Position numbers and translations under genes: made by a program. From NCBI GenBank assembly GCA_012955965.1, contig JABBZI010000019.1, positions 1 to 64,000 on the forward strand: DNA of 64,000 bases, in the 5' to 3' direction. The notes below the pieces were generated by a model that was not told where the DNA came from, ran no database searches, and saw only the letters and a list, made by a program, of their open reading frames with translations. This document shows positions 9,095 through 17,626 of this stretch, one piece after another (the first letter of the stretch is position 1; the number at the start of each line of letters is the position of its first letter). The DNA is from Clostridioides difficile. Lineage in GTDB: Bacteria > Bacillota > Clostridia > Peptostreptococcales > Peptostreptococcaceae.

Positions 9095-9895
9095 CTATCT
9101 CTCAATCGTTATATCTTCTCCAAACCATTTTTTAGAGATTTCAGTAAGAGTTCTATCTTTTCTCATAGCTGTTATTGTATCATCAACCTTAGCTTTTAAA
9201 GCCTTTGATTCTTCATCTTTTCTAAATGGATACGCATTTATTTCTTCATAAATAGGTTCTCCAACAGCAATAAAATTTGAACCAGCTTTTTTATTTCTAG
9301 CAGCTGTTGCAGAAACAGAAATTATTCTTGCATCAGACCTGCCAAGTTCAAGACCTTCATATGAATCAGACCCATCATTGAATACTAATTCCATTGAATT
9401 ATCTTTATTTTTTTCCTCCATTATAGCTCTTTCAGATGAATTTGCTCCAACTTCAACTTTTTTACCTTTCAAATCTTCAAGACTTTTTATCTTGTCTTTA
9501 TCTTCTGGCCTAATAGTTATCATTAGAGGATTATAAGCATATGGTACTGTGAAATCATACACTTCTTCTCTTTCTGGTGTTATACTTATTTGTTGAGCTG
9601 CTGTATCTGCCTTACCACTGTCCACCATTCCAAGCAATCCACCTGTATCTCCATTATTTACTTCATATTTAATTTCAGAATCTAATCTTTTACCAATTTC
9701 ATTCCATATATCAATTTCAAAACCTTGCATTTTCCCATCTTCTCTAAAATTAAATGGATAATACTTTGCTCCTGTAGCTACTGTAATAGTCTTCTTTTCT
9801 TCTTTTTTAGATTCTTCTTTTGTTGAACAGCCTATTGTTAATCCACAAATAACTAACCCTAATGTTAATAAGCTTAATGCTTTTTTCAAATACAT
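9095..9895 (-). CDS. amino acid ABC transporter substrate-binding lipoprotein
   Basis: 266 residues. Signal peptide with lipobox LTIGC (Cys23). Family 3 solute-binding domain: YPFNFREDGKMQGFEIDIWNEIGKRL, the DTAAQQISITPEREE segment, and a ligand-binding Arg candidate in the TPERE context. It pairs with the permease directly downstream. GGAGGG ribosome binding site six bases before the ATG. Confidence 0.9.
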   Translation of the reverse strand: MYLKKALSLLTLGLVICGLTIGCSTKEESKKEEKKTITVATGAKYYPFNFREDGKMQGFEIDIWNEIGKRLDSEIKYEVNNGDTGGLLGMVDSGKADTAAQQISITPEREEVYDFTVPYAYNPLMITIRPEDKDKIKSLEDLKGKKVEVGANSSERAIMEEKNKDNSMELVFNDGSDSYEGLELGRSDARIISVSATAARNKKAGSNFIAVGEPIYEEINAYPFRKDEESKALKAKVDDTITAMRKDRTLTEISKKWFGEDITIER

Positions 9896-10312
9896 TAAAA
9901 TCCCTCCATACTTAATGATATTTTTATTTACATGAATTTAAACTTTATTTATATACCACGATTTAGTTTTATAATTTTTCAACTTACATATCACTCTTTG
10001 CTTCCATATAAGCTAAATTTAAAACATTCATTTTTATGGATATTTCTACAAAATATAAGTTTATTTTCCATTTACCCCAAAATAATCGTATTATACTTTT
10101 CATACTTTGTCTAATCGTTTTTTTCTATGCACTTTTTTAATAGAATTAAATTTTACTATATCCTCGTAAAATTATAGATGTACGAAATTGCAATGATTGT
10201 TAGTTTAACACTGGTAAGAAAATACTTTTTATTAAAAACAAAGATATTGAAATAAAAAAATACTGTTAAGTAGATATTTACTTAACAGTATCAATATTAT
10301 TTGTATATTAAT
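9896..10312. other. intergenic between binding-protein gene and CotH gene
   Basis: Very AT-rich. A 60-codon frame on the plus strand (9932-10114) has no ribosome binding site and a Phe/Tyr/Ile-rich composition expected from AT-rich noncoding DNA. The only supported element is the terminator at 10259-10291. Confidence 0.5.
10259..10291 (-). terminator. terminator after CotH gene
   Basis: Perfect 12-bp stem TACTGTTAAGTA/TACTTAACAGTA with a 6-nt loop, followed on the minus strand by TTTTTTTATT. Ends the VTC/DUF4956/CotH operon. Confidence 0.88.
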
Positions 10313-12235
10313 CTATTTTGACTTTATAAATCTTCTTCGGTTTATCTTTGATACACCTACTAGCATAATTGACATGACTATCATTGATGCTCCACCTAAA
10401 ATTAATTTAGAGTATGTTGTCGTTTTATTCATAGAGCCGCCTCCTTTATTACCAAAACCTCCAGCTTCCTTTGGACCACCTTGACTTCTATCTATATTCA
10501 TATCGCCATTTTTACCATTCATATCTCCCTTATCCATATTTCCCATTCCTGGTGGTGTTTTACCATCCATACCTTCAGGTGGCTCTGGCATTCCACTCAT
10601 CTTATCATCAGAATCTTCTGTGTCTTTACTTTCACTTGAACTATTATCATCAGAATTTTCCTTAGTTGAAGAAGATTCTCCACTTAATTGAGCTTTTATA
10701 GTTTTGCTCATATTTTCTGCAACTTCTAAAACTCCTGGTATTGACTTACCACCTTTGCCCATAGGTCCTCCTGACTTTTCATTAGTATTGTTCTCACTTT
10801 TATTGTCATTTGTATTATTCTCATTTTCACTATTATCTGTAGTGTTATTTTTATTATCATTATCTGTATTAGTTTTGACTTCACTTAATGTTAATTCAGC
10901 ATTAACTTCTTTTTCATTACTTCTGTTTTCAAAACTCTTATTTTCATTGTTAGAGTTATTATTGTTAGATTCATTGTTATTAGATTCTTTATTATTAGAA
11001 TCATTATTAAATTCTTTATCACCAAATCCCTTATCATCACTAGAGTCTTCAATTGAAGATGTTATATTTTTTTCAAATTCTTCATAAGTATAAAATGCTG
11101 TTGGGTCTTCTTTTACATATGATGCTATCAAGTCATGTAATTTTGTTGTCATATTTTCTAAATAATCTGAGTCCAAGTACTTGGTTACTATTTCTTCTAG
11201 ATATTCATGATACTTAGCTTTATATGTATCATTTTTTAATAGTGCAGATATTAAAGGTCTATCTTCCAAATTACCTGTTGTAGGTTCATCGATAGCTATA
11301 GATTGACTACCTCCACCAAAACCACTAAATCCACCAAATGACATATTAAAGTCCCATGGCAACATAGAAAACACTCCATCTTGTTCATATAAATAGTAAT
11401 TATGAGCGAAACTACCTTGATAACTATCAAGATTTAATAAAGCTGTACTTATTGCTATATTTTTGAGGACAGAATCTACATCAAGATATTTTTCAATATC
11501 TTCACCTGTATCTAAAGATTTTAGTAATTTTGTAACTTTAGACCAGTCAGCTGTTTTTTTGTCACTTTCAACGATTAGATTTGAGTAACTATCTGGGTCA
11601 TCACCCTCATATTGTAATGAAGCCCCTTCATCTGATTTGTATAAGTCTCCAGTTACATCCCCAAAATTATTTTCAAGATAAGACTCTTTTAATCCTTCTA
11701 CTGCCAAATATAATCCATGATATTCACCATTTATAGAAACTTTAGCATATGCAAATTCTGGAGTAGCCAATCCCATTTCCTCACAGACGCTATATGTTAA
11801 AAATTCTCTCATATAAGATGGGTCAGAGTAACAGTTATTAAGGTTTAGTTGAGTAAGACCTTCCATACTTTGACTAGTATTATATTTATCGAAATTAATC
11901 TTATAGCTATATCTATCACTATCACTATTTGCTACAGATGTAAGACTTGAATTTCCTTTAGTTCTTATACCAACATTTCCATATGAGTCTCCATTTACAG
12001 TTACCTTTGCAACTTTAAATTCCTCTTTTATAGCATTTTCATTCATGTCTTCCAAGTCACTTTCATCTATTTCTATATTAACTTCCATAACCTTGTCTCT
12101 ATCAAAGTATTTTTCAATATATACATCACTATATAAATCAACATTTTTATTACCATATGTACTGTAAACTCCAACTACTGCACATAAAAATATAACCATA
12201 ATTGAGATAAGAAGGGTAAATTTTTTATCTTTCAT
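10313..12235 (-). CDS. secreted CotH-kinase family protein, membrane-anchored
   Basis: 640 residues. N-terminal signal/anchor (residues 5-25). CotH kinase domain about residues 55-350: GNVGIRTKGNSSL, NLNNCYSDPSYMREFL, GEYHGLYLAVEGLKESYL and the active-site-like LPWDFNMSFGG. Residues ~390-585 are low-complexity, first Asn/Ser/Asp/Glu-rich, then Gly/Met/Pro-rich, like a wall-spanning or exposed linker. A C-terminal membrane helix (ILGGASMIVMSIMLVGV) ends in a basic tail. The known CotH phosphorylates spore-coat proteins, but this copy is surface-anchored, so its substrate is open. Last gene after VTC and DUF4956 genes, 16 bp behind the latter. Confidence 0.85.
   Translation of the reverse strand: MKDKKFTLLISIMVIFLCAVVGVYSTYGNKNVDLYSDVYIEKYFDRDKVMEVNIEIDESDLEDMNENAIKEEFKVAKVTVNGDSYGNVGIRTKGNSSLTSVANSDSDRYSYKINFDKYNTSQSMEGLTQLNLNNCYSDPSYMREFLTYSVCEEMGLATPEFAYAKVSINGEYHGLYLAVEGLKESYLENNFGDVTGDLYKSDEGASLQYEGDDPDSYSNLIVESDKKTADWSKVTKLLKSLDTGEDIEKYLDVDSVLKNIAISTALLNLDSYQGSFAHNYYLYEQDGVFSMLPWDFNMSFGGFSGFGGGSQSIAIDEPTTGNLEDRPLISALLKNDTYKAKYHEYLEEIVTKYLDSDYLENMTTKLHDLIASYVKEDPTAFYTYEEFEKNITSSIEDSSDDKGFGDKEFNNDSNNKESNNNESNNNNSNNENKSFENRSNEKEVNAELTLSEVKTNTDNDNKNNTTDNSENENNTNDNKSENNTNEKSGGPMGKGGKSIPGVLEVAENMSKTIKAQLSGESSSTKENSDDNSSSESKDTEDSDDKMSGMPEPPEGMDGKTPPGMGNMDKGDMNGKNGDMNIDRSQGGPKEAGGFGNKGGGSMNKTTTYSKLILGGASMIVMSIMLVGVSKINRRRFIKSK
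10938..11010. repeat. short imperfect repeat encoding the Asn/Ser tract of CotH
   Basis: Several imperfect copies of a TTATTAGATTC-like unit encode the (N)NESNN tract of the CotH protein. Such tracts are prone to length change between strains. Confidence 0.5.
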
Positions 12236-12251
12236 AAAAGATTACTCCTCT

Positions 12252-12926
12252 CTATGCTACATAGTCACCATTATAACTTACAAGAACTGCATTAGTGACT
12301 CCATCTACTTGGCTTAAGTCATTTATAAGACTTGTTTCTCCATCCTTCATTCTTACTTCAAATACCAATTCTATACCTTTTTCTGGTGTAACACTTTTTG
12401 ATTTTATTTGATATTTAGAAAATACTTGCTTAATTTTGTCAGTTGCGATGTCTTCTGAATTTTCATTATTACAATTTACCATCAATATATATGGTGTTTC
12501 GGATATTGTTTTGTTTGAAAAGAATATTAGAATCAATCCCATGATTATTGAACCCATAACAGCCAACGGAATCAAACCTGCCCCCAAAACTATCCCTGAA
12601 CCTAATGACCAAAATAGAAATACCAAATCCATCGGGTCTTTAATTGCAGTTCTAAATCTTACTATAGATAAAGCACCAACCATACCTAGAGATAAAACTA
12701 CATTTGATGTAACTGCCAATATTACGAAAGTTGTAAGCATTGTAAGTGCTACAAGTGACACATTAAATGGACGAGAATACATAATTCCCATATAGGTTTT
12801 TTTGTAAATCATATATATAAACAAACCTACTAAAAATGCTGAACCTAGAGCTAAAGCACTATCTATAAATGAAAAACCTGATACATTTTCTATAAAACTT
12901 GATTTAAAAATATCGTTAAATGTCAT
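12252..12926 (-). CDS. DUF4956 membrane protein
   Basis: 224 residues. Four N-terminal helices (residues ~18-135), with the conserved MVGALSIVRFRTAIKDPMDLVFLFWSLGSG stretch diagnostic of DUF4956, then a cytosolic ferredoxin-like tail of about 85 residues. I place the start at ATG 12926, eight bases after AAGGATGA; an ATG at 12938 abuts the Shine-Dalgarno and is less likely. DUF4956 genes regularly neighbour VTC-domain genes, as here. Function unknown; a membrane partner for the VTC polymerase is inference. Confidence 0.85.
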   Translation of the reverse strand: MTFNDIFKSSFIENVSGFSFIDSALALGSAFLVGLFIYMIYKKTYMGIMYSRPFNVSLVALTMLTTFVILAVTSNVVLSLGMVGALSIVRFRTAIKDPMDLVFLFWSLGSGIVLGAGLIPLAVMGSIIMGLILIFFSNKTISETPYILMVNCNNENSEDIATDKIKQVFSKYQIKSKSVTPEKGIELVFEVRMKDGETSLINDLSQVDGVTNAVLVSYNGDYVA

Positions 12927-13003
12927 AACTAAAATCATCCTTCCTATTTTTTAATTTTTTTATTTTATTTAGATACTCTTTATATAAGATTTAAATTTCA
13001 ATC

Positions 13004-13693
13004 CTATATATACAATCTACTTGATGCATACTTTGAAACTGCTGTAGAAGTAGTTTTATTAATCTGAACTAAATCTTTTATAAAATCTGGTATAAACTCA
13101 TCATATTTAACTTCTAATACAGTCATATTTTCATCAATAACTGACACTGTTGGCAATTCTTTATTGAATAAATCAGTTGAATTTACAGAAGTTTTAATAT
13201 CGCTATCAATTGTAACTCTTACATTTCCAAGTGGATAGACAAAAGCTTCTCTATCATAATCAACTATACTTTTTGCCTCCAATCTTTCACATTTTATTTT
13301 TAAATAAAATTCTCTTAATAAGCAGTTTGTCGATTCTTTTAAAAACTCAATGTCATTTTTTAATATCTTATCTACTTCCTTTCTAGTTAAACTAGCTGAT
13401 AGTTTTGATGTCATATTATAATGTTTTATTTTCTTCTCCAATTTTATATAAGAAGGGTCATTGTTATAAAATCTTATTCTAAACTTTTCTCTCATTGCAA
13501 CTCCATTTAACTTATCTAAAAGTGCTTTATCTTCAGGAGTGTCAAAATATAAACTTCTGATAAGATACTTCCCATCTTTTGATGCGTTTCTATCTTTCTT
13601 CATTATTGGATAAAGTCTTGATTTTAAAGCTAGGACATCAGCTTCAGTTATTTTATGTTTCATCTCAAATCTATAGTTTAACTTCTTATCCAT
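13004..13693 (-). CDS. VTC domain (polyphosphate-polymerase-like) protein
   Basis: 229 residues, a stand-alone VTC tunnel domain. Basic and acidic residues expected to line the tunnel are present: RFEMKHKI, LIRSLYFDT, REKFRIRFY, IKLEKKIKH, and the closing LEVKYDEFIP; SKYASSR ends the domain. In yeast Vtc4 this fold makes polyphosphate from ATP. The first possible start, GTG 13702, lies within the ribosome binding site GAGAGGTGG, so ATG 13693 is chosen. First gene of the VTC-DUF4956-CotH operon. Bacterial activity is inferred from the family. Confidence 0.85.
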   Translation of the reverse strand: MDKKLNYRFEMKHKITEADVLALKSRLYPIMKKDRNASKDGKYLIRSLYFDTPEDKALLDKLNGVAMREKFRIRFYNNDPSYIKLEKKIKHYNMTSKLSASLTRKEVDKILKNDIEFLKESTNCLLREFYLKIKCERLEAKSIVDYDREAFVYPLGNVRVTIDSDIKTSVNSTDLFNKELPTVSVIDENMTVLEVKYDEFIPDFIKDLVQINKTTSTAVSKYASSRLYI

Positions 13694-14094
13694 TATTACC
13701 ACCTCTCAATTCATTTAACTATGTTTGATTTATTTTATATTTAGAGTATACTTCACTCCACTTTGTTAAATCTCCGTAAAATAAGTGCATCTTTATGGCA
13801 TATATGTGGCAAACAATCTTAAGTCGATGAGATAGATGTGAATTTATTTATCTAAATTTTAATAATAAATTACATTTTTATCTGGAAATTAAATTTTATA
13901 TGTTATTAGATTTTGTACAGTTAACAAATAGTAGTTTTAGATAACAAAAAAAGAAGATGTTACTTATATATAAATTAAATATTTCAAATAAAAAATTAAG
14001 TTTCTTATTTAAAATAACATAATCTATAGTTCCATCTTCTAAATCTCTAAAACTAAATAATTAAATTTATATGTTCATACCTATGCATACTTAT
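13694..14094. other. intergenic between VTC and LysE genes
   Basis: AT-rich, with no coding frame. A long imperfect hairpin at about 13944-14042 has outer arms AGAAGATG/CATCTTCT and is followed on the minus strand by TTTTTTTGTT, so it may terminate the LysE gene, but its loop is unusually long. The VTC operon promoter should also lie here, though I found no clean -35/-10 pair. Confidence 0.4.
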
Positions 14095-14682
14095 TTATGT
14101 TAAAATTAGTTTTACTGCACTCCAAACAAGTACTAGTGCCATAATAATATTGATTACTTTGTAATGCTTATTTATATATTTTTGCAAAATACCTCCTGCT
14201 AAAGCCCATGTCAAAGTACCAGATATGCCCACAATACTATTACAAACTGCTGCTGACAATAAATATCCAGTTGACTGTGACACAGGTATCACATATCCTG
14301 TATATACAGTAATAGCAAATATTATAATTTTTACATTAACAAACTGTAAAATAAATCCAGTCCAAAATGATTCTTTCTTAACATCGCTATTATTGTTTGG
14401 TTTGCTCTTAGCCACCTGTATCGCTAACCAAAGAATATAAAGTGCTCCTATGTACTTCATAATACCAGTAATCATTGGTATAAACTTTGATAATTCAAGA
14501 CATCCAAAAGCACATATAAACATAATACATATAAATCCCATAGCAATTCCTATAACCACTGATTTTCCTTTTTTCCATCCACTATTACTAATCGTATTTA
14601 ATGCAAGAATATTATTAGGTCCTGGTGTAAAACCTGTAACAAATGCATATGGTAAAAAAGATAATAAAACTTCACTCAACAC
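14095..14682 (-). CDS. LysE-family amino acid exporter
   Basis: About 195 residues, six helices. The N-terminal FVTGFTPGPNNILALNT is the RhtB/LysE signature. Exports an amino acid or similar small molecule. Start taken as GTG 14682, six bases past the Shine-Dalgarno; TTG 14688 is too close to it. Divergent from the LysR regulator at 14789, a common arrangement in which the regulator controls the exporter. Substrate not deducible. Confidence 0.87.
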   Translation of the reverse strand: MLSEVLLSFLPYAFVTGFTPGPNNILALNTISNSGWKKGKSVVIGIAMGFICIMFICAFGCLELSKFIPMITGIMKYIGALYILWLAIQVAKSKPNNNSDVKKESFWTGFILQFVNVKIIIFAITVYTGYVIPVSQSTGYLLSAAVCNSIVGISGTLTWALAGGILQKYINKHYKVINIIMALVLVWSAVKLILT

Positions 14683-14788
14683 TTGCAATCACTCTCCTTT
14701 TATATTATAATACTATAAATCAAAGAATAAAAAAAATCGAAATATTTAAATTTATACTTCAATTATATTGAATGAAATGAGGATAAAT

Positions 14789-15679
14789 ATGTATCTTAAA
14801 TATCTACAAACTTTTAAAACTATAATAGAAGAAGGTAGTTTTTCTAAAGCAGCAAATAAGCTCAATTACACACAATCAACAATAACATTCCAAGTACAGC
14901 AGTTAGAACAAGAATTATCTACACACTTATTTGAAAAAATAGGAAGAAAAATGGTTCTAACTAAAGCTGGCAAAAACTTAATACCTTATGTGGATGATGT
15001 TCTATGTTCTGTTGATAAAATGAAGAATGTTGGTACTGATTTGTCTGAATTACGTGGTGATTTACATATTGCGCTGGGAGAAACTCTTATTTGTTATAAG
15101 ATACCTCCTATTTTAAAACGTTTTCATGAAATGGCACCAAATGCACGACTATTTCTTCGCTCAATGAATTGTTATGATATTAGAAACTCTTTGCTTGCAG
15201 GAAGTATTGATTTAGGAATATTTTATAAAGATATTGGTGGCTTAGGAAATTCTATTTCTACCTATACAGTTGGAGAGTCACCTTTAACACTAGTTGCTTC
15301 ACCAAAAGTAAAAAAACAATTCCCTGATTTTATTACTCCAAATCAAGAATTAGATATACCTTTCATAATAGATGAGCCAGCATGTATTTTTAGACAAATG
15401 TTTGAATCATACTTAAATGAAAAAAATATTACTTTAGACCATACGATTGAGCTATGGAGTATACCTACTATTAAAAATTTAGTGAAAAATGATATGGGAG
15501 TTTCATACCTTCCTACATTTGCAGTGGAAGATGATTTGAAAACAGGAGAACTATGTGCAATAGATACAGAATTAGATGATAGGAGCATTGTTGCAGTATG
15601 TGGTCATCATAAAAACAAGTGGATTAGTCCCCTTATGCAATTATTTATTGACTTAGTTGTTTCAAATGAAAATAGATAG
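14789..15679 (+). CDS. LysR-family transcriptional regulator
   Basis: 296 residues. N-terminal winged helix-turn-helix (FKTIIEEGSFSKAANKLNYTQSTITFQVQQLE), then a periplasmic-binding-like effector domain (residues ~90-290). Upstream in-frame TTG 14768 and ATG 14777 are rejected because GAGGAT sits five bases before ATG 14789. Divergent from the LysE exporter, which is its likely target. Ends in a bidirectional terminator. Confidence 0.9.
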   Translation: MYLKYLQTFKTIIEEGSFSKAANKLNYTQSTITFQVQQLEQELSTHLFEKIGRKMVLTKAGKNLIPYVDDVLCSVDKMKNVGTDLSELRGDLHIALGETLICYKIPPILKRFHEMAPNARLFLRSMNCYDIRNSLLAGSIDLGIFYKDIGGLGNSISTYTVGESPLTLVASPKVKKQFPDFITPNQELDIPFIIDEPACIFRQMFESYLNEKNITLDHTIELWSIPTIKNLVKNDMGVSYLPTFAVEDDLKTGELCAIDTELDDRSIVAVCGHHKNKWISPLMQLFIDLVVSNENR

Positions 15680-15706
15680 ACTTATTTTAAGTAAGCCTAT
15701 CTATTT
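15670..15706 (+). terminator. bidirectional terminator between LysR and ABC exporter
   Basis: AAATAGATAG...CTATCTATTT with an inner CTTA/TAAG pairing. It overlaps the LysR stop and faces the stop of the ABC exporter at 15729, so it can serve both strands. Confidence 0.7.
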
Positions 15707-15728
15707 CTTAGTATCTTAATTATTTTAA

Positions 15729-17591
15729 TTACACAACTTCTTCGTCATATTCACTTGAAAATTGACTATTGTAAAGTTCTTCATAAAATCCTTTATTTTC
15801 AATAAGTTCCTTATGATTTCCTTGTTCTATAATAGTACCTTCTTTCATTACTAATATTAAATCAGCATCACGAATAGTTGACAATCTATGTGCAATAACA
15901 AAGCTAGTTCTTCCCTTCATCAAGTTATTCATTGCTTTTTGAATCTCAACCTCTGTTCTAGTGTCTACACTAGAAGTTGCCTCATCAAGAATTAACACTG
16001 ATGGGTCTGAAAGTATTGCCCTGGCAATTGTTAAAAGCTGTTTTTGACCTTGAGATAGATTAGAAGCATCTTCAGTCAATATAGTATCATATCCCTGAGG
16101 TAAAGTTCTTATAAAGTGGTCTACTCTTGCTGATTTTGCTGCATTTACAATCTCATCCATGGTAGCATCTGACTTACTATAAGCAATATTTTCTTTTATA
16201 CTACCATTAAATAGCCATGTATCCTGTAGAACCATTCCAAACATAGTTCTAAGTTCTCCACGCTTTAAGTCCTTTATATTAATGCCATCAATAGTAATTC
16301 TTCCACCTTGTATCTCATAAAACCTCATAAGTAAGTTTACAAGAGTTGTCTTCCCAGCTCCTGTAGGTCCAACAATTGCAATCTTATCTCCTGCATTCAA
16401 TTTAATATTAATGTCTTTCATAAGAATAGAATCATCACTATATCCAAATTTAACATGCTCAAATGCTACTTTACCTTTAGGCATGTTGATAACCTTTGAA
16501 TCCTCTTTGTCCTTCATTTCTTCCACTTCATCCATAACTGTAAAAACTCTCTCTGCAGATGCAATCGCTGCTTGAAGCATATTTACAATATAAGATATCT
16601 CTGTAGTAGGCTCTGATGCTTGATTTACATATTGTATAAATGCTTGTATACTACCAAGAGTCATTGCTCCAGTTGATGCAAATACACCACCTACAACGGC
16701 TATAATAACATACCCAATTTGATTTATAAATCTAATAATTGGAGATATAGCATATGATGAGAATTGAGCTTTTCTACTAGCGTTATAAAGATTTTGATTT
16801 AATTCTTTGAAGTTTTTTATAGTATCTTTTTCTTTGCTAAATGCCTTGACTACTATTTGCCCTGTAAACATCTCTTCTATATTGCTATTTAATTCTCCTA
16901 ATACTTTTTGATTTTCTGAAAATCTATTTTGTGATTTTCTTGCAATGATAACAGTAATACCTAAAGAAACAAGTAATGTTACAGCTGATACTACTGTAAG
17001 TGGTATACTTATGCTTATCATCATTACAATAGAGCCAATTACTGTGACCACTGCTGTAATAAGTTGCATTAGCCCTTCTTGTAAACTGTCTGCTACCTTC
17101 TCTAAATCATTTGTAACTATACTAAGTGTTTCCCCTTTTTTATGAGAATCATAGTATTTAAGAGGAAGTTTATTTAATTTATCACTTAAATCTTTTCTCA
17201 TGTTAAGAACTAAACTTTGTGCAACACCTGACATAATATATTGTTGTATATATATAAATACTGCACTAATTAAATACAATCCTAGAAGTATTGATATTAT
17301 GCTTCCCATAGTACTAAAATTCACACTGAACTTTGTACCTGTTTGGACTGCAGTTTTAATTCCATTAAATAATTGGTCAATAGCTTTTCCCATAACCATT
17401 GGTGCTAAAACTGTAAGAGCTGAACTTATTAGTACTGAAATAAAAATAATTAATAATTTAAACTTTTGTTTTTTCATATATTTCAATAATCTTTTAGTTG
17501 TCTGTTTTGCATCTTTAGCTTTTTCTACTGACATACCATCTTCAAAACTAAGTACATCTACATCTTGTTTCTCTGTTATTTTTTCACTCAT
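15729..17591 (-). CDS. heterodimeric ABC exporter subunit (canonical catalytic Glu)
   Basis: 620 residues: about 70-residue cytosolic lead, six-helix exporter domain to about residue 350, then an ATPase domain. Walker A GPTGAGKT, Walker B LILDEATSSVD with the catalytic Glu, switch His in VIAHRLST. The signature is LSQGQ rather than LSGGQ. It lies 35 bp behind its partner (17627-19354), whose composite site is degenerate, so the pair forms an asymmetric exporter of the TM287/288 or BmrCD type. MerR regulation suggests drug or toxicant efflux. Confidence 0.9.
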   Translation of the reverse strand: MSEKITEKQDVDVLSFEDGMSVEKAKDAKQTTKRLLKYMKKQKFKLLIIFISVLISSALTVLAPMVMGKAIDQLFNGIKTAVQTGTKFSVNFSTMGSIISILLGLYLISAVFIYIQQYIMSGVAQSLVLNMRKDLSDKLNKLPLKYYDSHKKGETLSIVTNDLEKVADSLQEGLMQLITAVVTVIGSIVMMISISIPLTVVSAVTLLVSLGITVIIARKSQNRFSENQKVLGELNSNIEEMFTGQIVVKAFSKEKDTIKNFKELNQNLYNASRKAQFSSYAISPIIRFINQIGYVIIAVVGGVFASTGAMTLGSIQAFIQYVNQASEPTTEISYIVNMLQAAIASAERVFTVMDEVEEMKDKEDSKVINMPKGKVAFEHVKFGYSDDSILMKDINIKLNAGDKIAIVGPTGAGKTTLVNLLMRFYEIQGGRITIDGINIKDLKRGELRTMFGMVLQDTWLFNGSIKENIAYSKSDATMDEIVNAAKSARVDHFIRTLPQGYDTILTEDASNLSQGQKQLLTIARAILSDPSVLILDEATSSVDTRTEVEIQKAMNNLMKGRTSFVIAHRLSTIRDADLILVMKEGTIIEQGNHKELIENKGFYEELYNSQFSSEYDEEVV

Positions 17592-17626
17592 ATTACACCT
17601 CCAAATACACAGATTGATTCTTCACT

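Noticed and set aside
9932-10114. 60-codon plus-strand frame with Phe/Tyr/Ile-rich content
   Set aside because: No ribosome binding site, no family resemblance; composition fits AT-rich noncoding DNA.
10704-11087. Long plus-strand frame inside the CotH gene (Leu/Ser-rich)
   Set aside because: It is the antisense of the Asn/Asp/Ser-rich CotH tail; the composition explains the missing stops.
13944-14042. Long imperfect hairpin with AGAAGATG arms after the LysE gene
   Set aside because: The loop is about 80 nt with poor internal pairing; described as possible only, not called a terminator.
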